A stretch of DNA of 30,884 nucleotides. Origin: UBA1573 sp016794285 (GTDB taxonomy: Bacteria; Pseudomonadota; Alphaproteobacteria; Micavibrionales; Micavibrionaceae). The position numbers were made by a program, and so were the translations under genes. The stretch spans positions 1-30,884 of the forward strand of contig JAEUKO010000015.1 of NCBI GenBank assembly GCA_016794285.1, read 5' to 3'. Below, one piece after another: positions 7,427 through 15,531 of the stretch; position 1 is the first letter of the stretch, and each line of letters begins with the position of its first letter. The notes under the pieces are model-generated. The model made no database searches and had not been told where the DNA came from. It saw only the letters and a list, made by a program, of their open reading frames with translations.

Positions 7427-7882
7427 TTACTTCTTAGCTGGTTCTTCTTTGGCGGCTTCAGCAGCACCTTCAGCGGCTTTTTCTGCGCCTTCAGCGGATT
7501 TAGCAGCTTCTTCAGCAGATTTAGCGGCTTCTTCGGCAGATTTGGCAGCGTCAACAGCACCTTCAACAGCAGCTTCAGCAGCAGGAGCAGCAGCTTCGGT
7601 TGCGGCTTTAGCAGCGTCAGTTGCAGCGTCGGTTGCAGCAGCAGCAGCGTCGGTCGCGGCAGCAGCAGCATCGGTTGCAGCTTCAGCAGCTTTTTCAGAG
7701 ACTTGTTCTACAGAGTCAGCGGCTTGTTCAGCCCCCTCGGAGATAGCCGAAGCAGCCTCGCCAGCTGCAGGCATGACGCTATTGGCGTCTTCACCAGGTT
7801 GTGAGCTTTTGCTCATGATGCCGAAAGCGGCCAAAGCAACAACAACAGCTGCAGCAATGATGGTCAGGGTGGTTTTGTTCAT
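7427..7882 (-). CDS. Alanine-rich repeat protein with N-terminal membrane anchor
   Basis: The protein starts MNKTTLTIIAAAVVVALAAF, a short basic end followed by one hydrophobic segment, so it is exported or inner-membrane anchored. The rest is low-complexity Ala/Glu/Lys/Asp sequence with imperfect repeats such as AATDAAA, KSAEEAA and GAEKAAEGA. This composition forms amphipathic helices, as in LEA-like or other stress and envelope proteins. I chose the ATG at 7882 because AAAGGAACG lies 6-10 bases in front of it. The GTG at 7903 lies upstream of that ribosome site and would add MNKRNEK. The product is then 151 residues. A clean terminator follows. No enzymatic motif is visible and the function is unknown. 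Confidence 0.75.
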   Translation of the reverse strand: MNKTTLTIIAAAVVVALAAFGIMSKSSQPGEDANSVMPAAGEAASAISEGAEQAADSVEQVSEKAAEAATDAAAAATDAAAAATDAATDAAKAATEAAAPAAEAAVEGAVDAAKSAEEAAKSAEEAAKSAEGAEKAAEGAAEAAKEEPAKK

Positions 7883-7903
7883 TTTTTCGTTCCTTTTATT
7901 CAC

Positions 7904-8234
7904 AGAGTTTCATTATTAGTATACGAGTCTTCAGGGCAAAATCTGAATTTTTGCCAATGTCTTAGACAAAGGCCCTGCTAAAAAACCAGATTCTTGTCAT
8001 TTTGCAAGTCTTTTTTCCTAATCTTATAAAATAGTTTGGGGTTATTTAGGGCAGAATACCGCTATCCCCTTGAAAGTAAATATGAAAAAAACTTGTGACG
8101 TTCTGTTTCAAAGCCTCTATTTTTGTCAGTTCAGCCAATACCCAAACCATTACAAAAAATATTGACATATGATTAAAAATTCTTCAATTTATGAAAATTG
8201 TTTACGATGATGTTTCAAAGAAGAAGGCGCACTC
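7904..8234. other. Divergent intergenic region with repeat and possible promoter
   Basis: This is 331 bases between two divergent genes. It is AT-rich and contains no credible gene. It holds the left copy of a 21-bp direct repeat (8093-8113). It also has a TTGACATA box at 8162-8169, which could be the -35 element of the gene starting at 8235, but the -10 hexamer at the normal spacing (CAATTT) is poor. Confidence 0.45.
8093..8113 (+). repeat. Left 21-bp direct repeat flanking the orphan gene
   Basis: TTGTGACG-T-TCTGTTTCAAAG matches 10196-10216 at 20 of 21 positions in the same orientation (T for C at the ninth base). The two copies enclose a 2.1-kb segment that contains only the 643-residue gene. 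Confidence 0.8.
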
Positions 8235-10166
8235 ATGGCAAACTGGCAATACATTCCGGATCAGGGAGAAGTTCAGGGATACGCGGATGCCGTGGCGGAG
8301 CGGTTTTTTCTGAAGTTGCAGACACGATCTGATCTTTTGAATCTTGCCAGAACGTACTGGAGCGCAGAGCCCTACAGCTATTCTTCAACCAAGGGTATTT
8401 TGGGCGCGATAGGGGCGCAAGAAAATGGCCCTTTCTCGGCCGAACAAAGGCGCGAAATTCTCCAGATGTTGCGGGATTCGGCTTTAGAGGTTCGTAGAGC
8501 GGAAGGTTCAGACGAGCAGGATAGCCTAGGGAAAACAGCTCATCATCTATTGCGGTCTGTGGCGGTGGAGGCCATTGGAGCTGAGTATTCCGGCCTAATC
8601 ACTGATGAGCAGCAGCAACACGATAGCTTGAGGCAGTATTTTTCCGCCATTGGGCTTGACGCTATCACGAAATGTCAGGTTTCCTTGGAAGAAAAAAAGG
8701 ATTTGGCCCGTTTTCTTCTGTCTCAACAGGGGAAGTCTGATTTTTCTCTTAGTCCAGATATGGCGCAGCACATTATTCAAGACCGCATCAAACGCGTGAA
8801 AAAAGATGCTTATGCAGATCAAAGAAACGTTGGCTTGATTTTTAATTTTTTGAGGCAAAAATCATCAGACCATATTGTGAATAAGGTTCTTGTTTTTCAG
8901 GAAGTACAGAAAGCCTTATCGGAGGACGCGACGTTTGAAACGGGTGTTTTTAGATGTCCTGAGGGGATTGACCTTTCTTTTCTTTCTGCGAATCCCCAGC
9001 CCAATCTTTTCAAGACGGCGGCCGTTGATGCCTACAGATATGTTCAGGACGAAGGACGTCTCTGGGCAGCGGTGACGAGAGAGAATACTGTCCGCACGCG
9101 GGCGGAAACGGTTGCCGATGCGGTGGAAACACGCCTCTCCCATATGCTTTACTGCAAAATGGTGTCTTGTCTTTCCAATGACTCATTGACAAATTTGTCT
9201 CCTGATAAAAGATGCAGAGTTATTGAGGGGCTTGAAGGAATACGCCGTTCGCAAGTCCACCTTCCTTTTCGCGACTATCATCCCGTTCAAGCAGAGCAAT
9301 TGGCGCGGGTGGCAGATACCATTCCGGCGGATCCTGTTCTTACCAAAGTTTTTAACGCCGCCGTCAAGGAAGTGGCAGAGCAGAAATTTCTGGCTCGGTT
9401 GCAAAATTGGGCGCAGATGCCGTGGACTGACCAAGTCGCGGCGGTTCGGGGGATCGTGGCGGATATCGATAGGGCCTTCCAAAATGCAGCCCATAATGTG
9501 GGGGATTCGCAAATCTTCACTTCGGAGAACGCTCCTGTTTTGGCAATCGGCAGGGGGTTCAGCGAAATTTATCTGGACGGGCTTGATCTAAGAACAAATC
9601 GACGTCAGGAAGTGGTTTTGAACTTTCCTTACAAAGGTGAATACGACAAGAGTTTAAGAGCTGTGTTTCAGGGATATGAGAACGCTGTTTTTCAGCATTA
9701 CGGAACACGGTCAGTAGCGTCTGTGATTGGTAGCCATGCAACCATTCTGGACCCCATTGATTTTAGTACTTACATATGTGCCCCCTCGCAACCTCTCGGA
9801 GAAATTATTTTCTGCCCGCGCAGTGTTGAAAATAATAGGCGAGACCCCAATCCGTTCTGGAATTATGCGCGGCCTGAAGATGTCCTCTCAGACATTGTTC
9901 ATCGTTACCACCATGCGTTAACTCTCCGTTTTTGGAGGTCTGCCCCTTCTGCTAATGATTCTTTGCGAGAAGGTGTGAACAGGTATGTGGGTAGCCTTGG
10001 TGATGCCAAGGTCTTGCGAACCCGCATCTCTTATTCAGCTGTTGAAGCTTGGAATGAGTGTGTTCGGAAAAGAGAAAATCCCCCAGAAATTCTTCGACGC
10101 TTGATGAAGAACCCTCTTGATAACCTGAGAACCCATCTGTGTGAGGCAGCCCTGAGCGTCAAATAG
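8235..10166 (+). CDS. Large orphan protein of unknown function
   Basis: This 643-residue soluble protein has no signal peptide and no transmembrane segment. AAGAAGG seven bases before the ATG supports the start. The sequence is mixed-charge and mostly helical in character; I recognise no family. A late region holds IVHRYHHALTLRF (around residue 560), where two histidines have the spacing of an HExxH zinc motif but with Arg in place of Glu, followed by SLREGVNRYVG. It might be a degenerate metallopeptidase, but this is weak. The gene stands alone, convergent with ubiE, and is enclosed by 21-bp direct repeats of which the right one overlaps the ubiE 3' end. That suggests acquisition as a unit. 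Confidence 0.7.
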   Translation: MANWQYIPDQGEVQGYADAVAERFFLKLQTRSDLLNLARTYWSAEPYSYSSTKGILGAIGAQENGPFSAEQRREILQMLRDSALEVRRAEGSDEQDSLGKTAHHLLRSVAVEAIGAEYSGLITDEQQQHDSLRQYFSAIGLDAITKCQVSLEEKKDLARFLLSQQGKSDFSLSPDMAQHIIQDRIKRVKKDAYADQRNVGLIFNFLRQKSSDHIVNKVLVFQEVQKALSEDATFETGVFRCPEGIDLSFLSANPQPNLFKTAAVDAYRYVQDEGRLWAAVTRENTVRTRAETVADAVETRLSHMLYCKMVSCLSNDSLTNLSPDKRCRVIEGLEGIRRSQVHLPFRDYHPVQAEQLARVADTIPADPVLTKVFNAAVKEVAEQKFLARLQNWAQMPWTDQVAAVRGIVADIDRAFQNAAHNVGDSQIFTSENAPVLAIGRGFSEIYLDGLDLRTNRRQEVVLNFPYKGEYDKSLRAVFQGYENAVFQHYGTRSVASVIGSHATILDPIDFSTYICAPSQPLGEIIFCPRSVENNRRDPNPFWNYARPEDVLSDIVHRYHHALTLRFWRSAPSANDSLREGVNRYVGSLGDAKVLRTRISYSAVEAWNECVRKRENPPEILRRLMKNPLDNLRTHLCEAALSVK

Positions 10167-10195
10167 GATATATTTAGGTGCTCATGGAAGGGAAT

Positions 10196-10216
10196 TTGTG
10201 ACGCTCTGTTTCAAAG
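10196..10216 (+). repeat. Right 21-bp direct repeat, overlapping the ubiE stop codon
   Basis: TTGTGACG-C-TCTGTTTCAAAG is the partner of 8093-8113. Its last six bases encode the final codon and stop of ubiE on the minus strand (...AAACTTTGA, with the stop at 10211-10213). The placement is like an attachment site at the 3' end of a conserved gene. Confidence 0.8.
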
Positions 10217-10975
10217 TTTCCATGCTTCGTGAATGGCGGCCACACCAAATGTCAGGTTTGTGTAGTGGGCCTCGTCAAAGCCTGCTTCGAGCAAACGTTG
10301 CGCGAGGGTTTCCTGATCGGGGAACGCCCGAATACTTTCGACCAGATACTGATAACTATCGGCATCATTGGCGATGAGTTTACCCATGCGCGGGATGACG
10401 TTGAAGGAATAGAGATCGTAAATTTTTTGTAGGGCTTCGGGTTCCACATGACTAAACTCAAGGCAGAAAAAACGCCCCCCGGGTTTGAGGACACGGTACG
10501 CCTCGCGCAAAGCATCGTCGATTCGTGTCACATTCCGCAAACCAAAGGCAATGGTGTAAACATCAAAGCTGTTATCCGCGAAAGGTAATTTTTCGGCGTT
10601 TCCGACAATCCATTTCATCCCTTTTACAATGCCGCGATCAACACCACGGTTCCGGCCCACTTCGAGCATTGATTCGTTAATGTCACAGACGGTAATGGGA
10701 GCTGCTCCATTTGTGGCTTTATGAATTCGAAACGCGATGTCACCTGTCCCTCCTGCCACGTCCAGATAGGACAGGCTCGGGCGAGGGTTGATCTCACGAA
10801 TCAAACGATTTTTCCATAGTCTATGAATGCCTCCCGACATGACATCGTTCATCAGGTCATATTTTCCCGCAACACTGTCAAAAACGCCCAGAACCATTTG
10901 GGTTTTTTCTTGCGGGGACACAGATCTTCTGCCAAACCATTGGCTTTCAGGATTGCGGTGGGATTGACTCATCAT
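10211..10975 (-). CDS. ubiE: Ubiquinone/menaquinone biosynthesis C-methyltransferase
   Basis: This 254-residue class I SAM-dependent methyltransferase adds the ring methyl group in ubiquinone (and, where present, menaquinone) synthesis. Family marks are VFDSVAGKYDLMNDVMSGG (31-49), the SAM-binding LDVAGGTGDI (71-80), the DINESML block, and the late YRVLKPGGRFFCLEFS motif. AAAGGATAAT stands before tandem ATG codons, and either could start. It is divergent from murJ with only 34 bases between them, so the two promoters must overlap or lie inside the genes. Its stop lies inside a direct repeat shared with 8093-8113. Confidence 0.95.
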   Translation of the reverse strand: MMSQSHRNPESQWFGRRSVSPQEKTQMVLGVFDSVAGKYDLMNDVMSGGIHRLWKNRLIREINPRPSLSYLDVAGGTGDIAFRIHKATNGAAPITVCDINESMLEVGRNRGVDRGIVKGMKWIVGNAEKLPFADNSFDVYTIAFGLRNVTRIDDALREAYRVLKPGGRFFCLEFSHVEPEALQKIYDLYSFNVIPRMGKLIANDADSYQYLVESIRAFPDQETLAQRLLEAGFDEAHYTNLTFGVAAIHEAWKL

Positions 10976-11009
10976 ATTATCCTTTGTCTAACCAGAAATG
11001 GATTAGCAC

Positions 11010-11870
11010 ATGAAGTTGTTTAAGGCTATGGCAACGATTGCCGGTTTCACTATGGTAAGCCGGATTGCCGGAATGGTTCGTGATATGCTGACCGCCTCTT
11101 TCCTTGGGGCGGGTCCGGTTGCCGATGCTTTTTTTGTGGCTCTGAAGCTGCCCAATTTCTTTCGTAGAATTGCGGGAGAGGGGGCGTTCAGCGTTTCCTT
11201 TGTTCCCCTTTATTCCAAAACGTTAGAACAAGATGGGGAAGAAGAAGCATCTCGATTCTCTGGTCGGGTTTTTTCGCTTATGCTTGTGATCCTCTCCGTG
11301 TTTACTGTGGTGATGATGGTGTTCATGCCGTGGGTGATTCATGTTATCGCCCCGGGATTCGAAGAAGGAACGCAAAGATACTCTCTCGCGGTACTCCTCA
11401 CGCGGTTCAGTTTTCCGTACCTGTTGTTGATGTCCTTGGTTTCTTTGTTTGGCGGAATCTTGAATGCCCATCATCGCTTTGGCCCTTTTGCGGCCTCTCC
11501 GATTTTATTTAATTTATCTTTGATTGCGGCCTTAGGGGTTGGTGGATTTATTGCTCCGAGCGTGGGGCACGCTATGGCCGTGGCAATTAGCCTCTCGGGT
11601 GTTCTGCAACTGGGGATGATGATTTTCTTTCTAAGAAAATACAAAATCAAGTTCCATTTTCAAAAGCCGAAGCTGGATGAAAAAACCAGAACATTGTTTC
11701 GTAAGATGGGGCCTGGGATTCTCTCTGCGGGCGTGTTTCAGGTCAATTTGTTCGTGGATATGATGATTGGGTCTTTGCTTCCGGCAGGGTCGATCTCTTA
11801 TTTGTATTATGCGGACCGTTTGAATCAATTACCTCTGAGCATTGCGGGAATTGCTGTAGGAACCGCTCTG
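11010..11870 (+). CDS. murJ: Lipid II flippase MurJ, N-terminal part
   Basis: Residues 1-287 of a MurJ/MviN protein, which moves lipid II across the inner membrane for peptidoglycan synthesis. Diagnostic blocks are TMVSRIAGMVRDMLTASFLG, ADAFFVALKLPNFFRRIAGE and GAFSVSFVPLY near the N-terminus, then LNQLPLSIAGIAVGTAL, after which the family sequence stops abruptly. Multiple hydrophobic helices are visible. The remainder of the gene resumes at about 12098 (separate entry). The break is at an assembly join with a run of Ns, so the real gene is most likely intact. Confidence 0.93.
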
Positions 11871-12097
11871 CCAGCCGTCCCAGTTGCCGAGGTTGCCCTG
11901 CACGTGCACGAGCTGCGGCTCCAGGATGTTGGAGCGGGCGGCGTACACGTCAGCCGTGAGGGCGATGTCGCCGCTGGGCTTGTACTCGACNNNNNNNNNN
12001 GGTCTTAGCTTTCTGCAAAATATGGACAGCCGCCAGCGTGATACTTACCTACTTGCGGGGGTGATCGGGCTACTCGTTATCATGCTTATCGCTGTAG
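11871..12097. other. Chimeric assembly insert with N gap (11991-12000) inside murJ
   Basis: After MurJ residue 287 the sequence becomes strongly GC-rich (11871-11990). Its minus strand reads VEYKPSGDIALTADVYAARS, which looks like an outer-membrane barrel strand of a TonB-dependent receptor type, unrelated to MurJ. Ten Ns follow. From 12001 a different frame encodes MDSRQRDTYLLAGVIGLL, a membrane-protein start that is also not MurJ. MurJ sequence returns near 12098 (EFCFLVALPAAVALLIIPF). About 26 MurJ residues are replaced by about 227 bases. This is best explained as a false join of contig ends. Confidence 0.85.
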
Positions 12098-12754
12098 GAG
12101 TTTTGCTTTCTGGTGGCCTTGCCGGCGGCGGTGGCTTTGCTGATTATTCCGTTTCCTTTGGTTGCCACTTTGTTTGAACACGGAAAATTCTCGGAGCAAG
12201 ATGCTTTGATAACGTCTTACGTTCTGATGGGCTACGGGGTTGGGCTTCCGGCCTATATTGCGAGCAAGGTTTTCATGACGGCTTTTTGGTCGTATGGAGA
12301 CACCTCTACGCCTGTAAGAATTTCTATTCTAACGGCTCTACTCAATATTGTTTTTTGCCTTATGCTGATTGGCTGGCTGGGAGCGGCGGGGATTTCCTTG
12401 GCAACGGGGTTGGTCGGTTGGTTGCAGGTTTATCTTCTGCACAAGCAATTGGTGGGCAAAGAAGCTCTGCGCTTTGACGACCGCCTCAAAGAGGTTTTCC
12501 CAAAAATCGCAGTCTGTTCTTGCATTATGGCGATAGTTCTGGCAGCTTTGGGCTATGGGTTACGCAATGAATTTCAAGGCGCGTTGGCGTCAAAATTGGC
12601 TGGGACATCAATCCTCATAGGGGGGGGCGCGGTGACCTACGCGCTGGCGGTTTATCTCAGTGGTATTTTCAAACTTCAAGACATCAAGAAATATTTAACG
12701 CATCGGCGAGGACTAGATGACCAAACGAATTCTATCGGGAATGCAGCCGACTAA
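12098..12754 (+). CDS. murJ: Lipid II flippase MurJ, C-terminal part
   Basis: About 218 residues continue the MurJ fold, starting EFCFLVALPAAVALLIIPF, with the family block LVATLFEHGKFSEQDA and GLPAYIASKVFMTAFWSYGD followed by TSTPV. Several transmembrane helices follow. Together with the N-terminal part and about 26 missing residues the protein would be about 530 residues, normal for MurJ. The end overlaps the trpS start by 38 bases. The first in-frame ATG in this fragment (12113) is not a true start. Confidence 0.9.
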   Translation, partial: EFCFLVALPAAVALLIIPFPLVATLFEHGKFSEQDALITSYVLMGYGVGLPAYIASKVFMTAFWSYGDTSTPVRISILTALLNIVFCLMLIGWLGAAGISLATGLVGWLQVYLLHKQLVGKEALRFDDRLKEVFPKIAVCSCIMAIVLAALGYGLRNEFQGALASKLAGTSILIGGGAVTYALAVYLSGIFKLQDIKKYLTHRRGLDDQTNSIGNAAD

Positions 12755-13730
12755 CCGGCTCCATCTGGGAAATTATCTGGGGGCTCTCAAAAACTGGGTC
12801 AATCTACAGCATGATGGCTATCAATGCCTTTACTGCGTTGTGGATATGCACGCAATCACCATGCCCTATGACCCCTCGACTCTTGCCACGGCGACCCGCG
12901 AAATTGCGGCGGCCTATATTGCGGCGGGGGTGGACACCACAAAATCCATCATCTTCCCGCAATCTGCGGTGGGGGATTTGCACGCAGAATTGATGTGGTT
13001 GCTGGCGACCATGACGCAAATCGGCAAGCTGGACCGCATGACTCAGTTCAAAGACAAGGCTGGCAAAAACGCCGAAAAGGCGGGGCTCGGGCTCTACGCC
13101 TATCCGGTTCTGATGGCGGCGGATATTTTACTGTATAAGGCCACTCATGTTCCAGTCGGCGAAGATCAAAAACAGCATTTGGAACTCGCTCGGGATGTGG
13201 CCTCGACTTTCAATCATCGCCATAAGGTGGATTTTTTCCCGTTGCCTGAGCCACAGATATTGGGTGAGGCCACGCGGGTTATGTCGCTGCGCGATGGAAC
13301 CCAGAAAATGAGTAAGTCCGCAGAATCCGATCTGTCTCGCATTAACCTGACGGATGATGCCGATATGATTGCCGATAAAGTCAAACGGGCAAAAACAGAC
13401 CCAGAACCTTTGCCGGAAACGGTGGCGGGGCTGGCGGGACGGCCAGAGGCAGATAATCTGGTGACGATTTATGCGGCGCTGGCGAACAAGACCAAAGCAG
13501 AAATCGTGACCGAATTCGCGGGAAAACCTTTTTCGGAATTCAAACCGAAACTGGCTGATTTGACGGTGGCCGAGATTGCCCCGATTGCGGCCAGAATGCG
13601 GGAACTGCTGAAAGATACAGCAGAGCTTGACCGGATTTTGGCGGAAGGAGCCCGCAAAGCGCGTGCCATTGCCGCCCCTCATCTGGCCGAAGTGCGTGAC
13701 CTGATGGGTTTTTGGAAAGGGTATAGCTGA
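12717..13730 (+). CDS. trpS: Tryptophanyl-tRNA synthetase
   Basis: This 337-residue class I aminoacyl-tRNA synthetase charges tRNA-Trp. The start MTKRILSGMQPTNRLHLGNY carries the HIGH-type signature as HLGN (16-19). KMSKS stands at 197-201, and VGEDQKQHLELARD (147-160) is typical of TrpRS. The length matches bacterial TrpRS. The ATG lies inside the murJ 3' end (38-base overlap), so murJ and trpS are likely co-transcribed. The gene ends 12 bases before a convergent secreted-protein gene. Confidence 0.97.
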   Translation: MTKRILSGMQPTNRLHLGNYLGALKNWVNLQHDGYQCLYCVVDMHAITMPYDPSTLATATREIAAAYIAAGVDTTKSIIFPQSAVGDLHAELMWLLATMTQIGKLDRMTQFKDKAGKNAEKAGLGLYAYPVLMAADILLYKATHVPVGEDQKQHLELARDVASTFNHRHKVDFFPLPEPQILGEATRVMSLRDGTQKMSKSAESDLSRINLTDDADMIADKVKRAKTDPEPLPETVAGLAGRPEADNLVTIYAALANKTKAEIVTEFAGKPFSEFKPKLADLTVAEIAPIAARMRELLKDTAELDRILAEGARKARAIAAPHLAEVRDLMGFWKGYS

Positions 13731-13742
13731 TCCAGACAGCAT

Positions 13743-14216
13743 TTACTCTGACTCTTTTTCTTTTATGGCATGAACTTTCAGTATGGCAACCTCCCTTCCA
13801 GAATACTTTAAGACAGGGGCACTCTTTGCTGGCTTTTTCTCTGGCGGGATCGGTGCGTACAACTTGATTATTCTGGGATCTGTTTTTGTGTCGGATGTTC
13901 CTGCAAAAATTGTATAGTATTCTTCTCCAAAATTATCACTTTCAAGCAAGGCCTGATCCCAATAGAATTGCAGGTAGATATAGGGGGATTCCTTAATCCT
14001 CATAATAACTCCTATGTTTTTTGTACCGCCTTTTTCAAGCACAACAGGAATCATAAATGTACACGGCGATGTTTTAGCGCTACAAGTTTGCAAAGAGGTT
14101 TCCTGACCGCTTACCCCTGCCTGCTCAATTTTCATGAAATATGTTTCTGCTTTCGCCGGATGCAGAAATAAAGCCATCACATAAAGAAAGAAAATAGTTC
14201 CAAATAACTTTTGCAT
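13743..14216 (-). CDS. Secreted hypothetical protein
   Basis: This 157-residue protein has a clear signal peptide: MQKLFG, a hydrophobic core, and PAKA before ETYF, so cleavage is expected after about residue 23. The mature protein has two cysteines (TCSAKTSPC) and beta-type sequence with no motif I recognise. The mid-region GGTKNIGVIMRIKESPYIYL resembles a periplasmic invasion-associated-locus-B type chain only loosely. AGGGACA before the ATG is the ribosome site. It is convergent with trpS. Confidence 0.65.
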   Translation of the reverse strand: MQKLFGTIFFLYVMALFLHPAKAETYFMKIEQAGVSGQETSLQTCSAKTSPCTFMIPVVLEKGGTKNIGVIMRIKESPYIYLQFYWDQALLESDNFGEEYYTIFAGTSDTKTDPRIIKLYAPIPPEKKPAKSAPVLKYSGREVAILKVHAIKEKESE

Positions 14217-14377
14217 TTTATATGTCCCTATATTTCCTAGAAAATTTCTTATCTGTGGGATTATATGGGAGTGTCATCGTTGGATCAATGTTATGTTTCG
14301 GAGGCGTAATTTGAGGAATTGGAACCGTTTTATTGTCAGGTCAATTAACCAAAAACGTGGACAAAAGATTCACATTG

Positions 14378-14405
14378 CCGGATCTCCGCCTTCGCGGAGA
14401 TGACA
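14378..14405. repeat. 28-bp palindromic repeat (REP-like), copy 1
   Basis: CCGGATCTCCGCCTTCGCGG followed by AGATGACA. ATCTCCGC and GCGGAGAT form the stem. It is identical in inverted orientation to 29573-29600, and a variant lies at 30528-30552. It sits in the 239-base gap between two minus-strand genes, where I see no coding sequence. Confidence 0.85.
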
Positions 14406-14455
14406 ACGGGGGGTGGGCTGATGGATAAGTCATTGTCGGCTTATCTGTACTTTTA

Positions 14456-15352
14456 TCAAAGCAGCTCATTGTCGGGGAAAGGGGGAACATATGTCCCTGC
14501 TTCCATTTGTGCCCGTATTTCTTGCCCGAGCTTTTCACAATCAGCCTCATACTGGCGGATGTTAATTTCGACATCGGTATGATAGCATATCCCAAACAGC
14601 TCGTCTGTGCCGGAGACTTCACCTTTTGCGATGCCTTCGGAATATCCATGACAAAATTGTTTGGCGGTGAGATCTCCTGAGACTTTTCTTTCCAACAGGT
14701 CAAACTCTCCCGCATCTGCCATGTCGAGGAAGGCTTTTACAGCGGTTGGTTTTACGGCCAAGATTGCTTTTGCAAAGGCGGTGTGACCATCGGGATCTTG
14801 CGCGTAAAGGTCTGCGCCATTCTGGACAAGAATCTGGATAGCCTCTCGCACGCGATCTGACTCTTGTGACCCTTTATGCATCAAGCTTCTTAAAAAATCA
14901 GAGTGTGTTCTTGTTGAAAGGACTCCTGCCGTCACCACATGGTCAAGGGCCGAACGTCCGTCTCTATCTCTGATTTCCGGATCAGCCCCTCTTTCCAGCA
15001 AGGCGGCCATACCCTCAGGCTGTATGTAGCTTGCTCTCATCTGAAGGGCCGTCAAGCCATATGCTTCGTCTTTATCACGAATATCTATCGGAATGCCTGC
15101 TCCCAGAATCTTATCTAGGATGGTCAAGTCTTTTTCTGGAGCAAGTGTGCAAAGGAACCCGGCCATGTCGGTGTTGCTCATAATAGCAGCCAAATCTGCT
15201 GTACCTTCACCAGATCTTTTACCAGTGATAAAGTATGTCCATTCTTCGATAACCGTCTTTTTGCTTTCATCTGTCAGATATGTGCTCCAGTGCTCAAATG
15301 AAGGGTCCGGATCACGGGCGGCGACTGAAAATTTTTCGGCTGTTTCTGACAT
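14456..15352 (-). CDS. Ankyrin-repeat protein
   Basis: This is a 298-residue protein when started at the ATG at 15352, which has AAGGA six to seven bases upstream. A TTG further up (15436) is in frame but overlaps the promoter and has no ribosome site. Ankyrin-type units are visible: YGLTALQMRASYIQPEGMAA with LLERGADPEIRDRDGRSALD, then IQILVQNGADLYAQDPDGHT and AFAKAILAVKP. The flanking N- and C-terminal regions do not match a family I know. There is no signal peptide, so it is presumably cytoplasmic, unless secreted by a specialised system. Ankyrin arrays mediate protein binding, and the partner is unknown. Confidence 0.8.
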   Translation of the reverse strand: MSETAEKFSVAARDPDPSFEHWSTYLTDESKKTVIEEWTYFITGKRSGEGTADLAAIMSNTDMAGFLCTLAPEKDLTILDKILGAGIPIDIRDKDEAYGLTALQMRASYIQPEGMAALLERGADPEIRDRDGRSALDHVVTAGVLSTRTHSDFLRSLMHKGSQESDRVREAIQILVQNGADLYAQDPDGHTAFAKAILAVKPTAVKAFLDMADAGEFDLLERKVSGDLTAKQFCHGYSEGIAKGEVSGTDELFGICYHTDVEINIRQYEADCEKLGQEIRAQMEAGTYVPPFPDNELL

Positions 15353-15393
15353 CGTCAATTCCTTACTCTCAAGAACTTCGGTAAAATTTATTG

Positions 15394-15423
15394 AAGATAC
15401 AGCACGTTTTTGCGTTATGTCAA
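15394..15423 (-). promoter_or_regulatory. Promoter of the ankyrin gene
   Basis: On the minus strand TTGACA (15418-15423) and TATCTT (15394-15399) are separated by 18 bases. Transcription would start about 35 bases before the ATG at 15352. The -35 box is the extended TTGACATAA form seen before other genes in the window. Confidence 0.6.
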
Positions 15424-15451
15424 TATATTTCTGCAAAGGTTAAATCGCTTG

Positions 15452-15481
15452 CCCCCAAAGTTCCTGTTTGCTTTTTGGGGG
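15452..15481. other. Hairpin between divergent genes
   Basis: CCCCCAAAG and CTTTTTGGGGG can pair across a 10-base loop. It lies between the promoter of the ankyrin gene and the start at 15532. It is too far from a T-run to be a good terminator in either direction. The role is unknown. Confidence 0.35.
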
Positions 15482-15531
15482 GCTTGATAGCAGAATAGGG
15501 AAACGATTTTTATTTTTTAGGTTATTGCGCC

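Noticed and set aside
7209..7919. Plus-strand Ala/Ser-rich frame of 236 codons
   Set aside because: It is the complement of the alanine-rich gene, has no ribosome site, and its repeats only mirror the GC pattern of that gene; it also overlaps dut.
11884..12177. Plus-strand frame across the N gap
   Set aside because: It fuses two unrelated foreign pieces through Ns and ends inside murJ, so it is a product of the assembly join.
13128..13742. Minus-strand frame of 204 codons opposite trpS
   Set aside because: It lies within trpS, which is certain, and has a His/Arg/Phe-rich composition typical of antisense frames.
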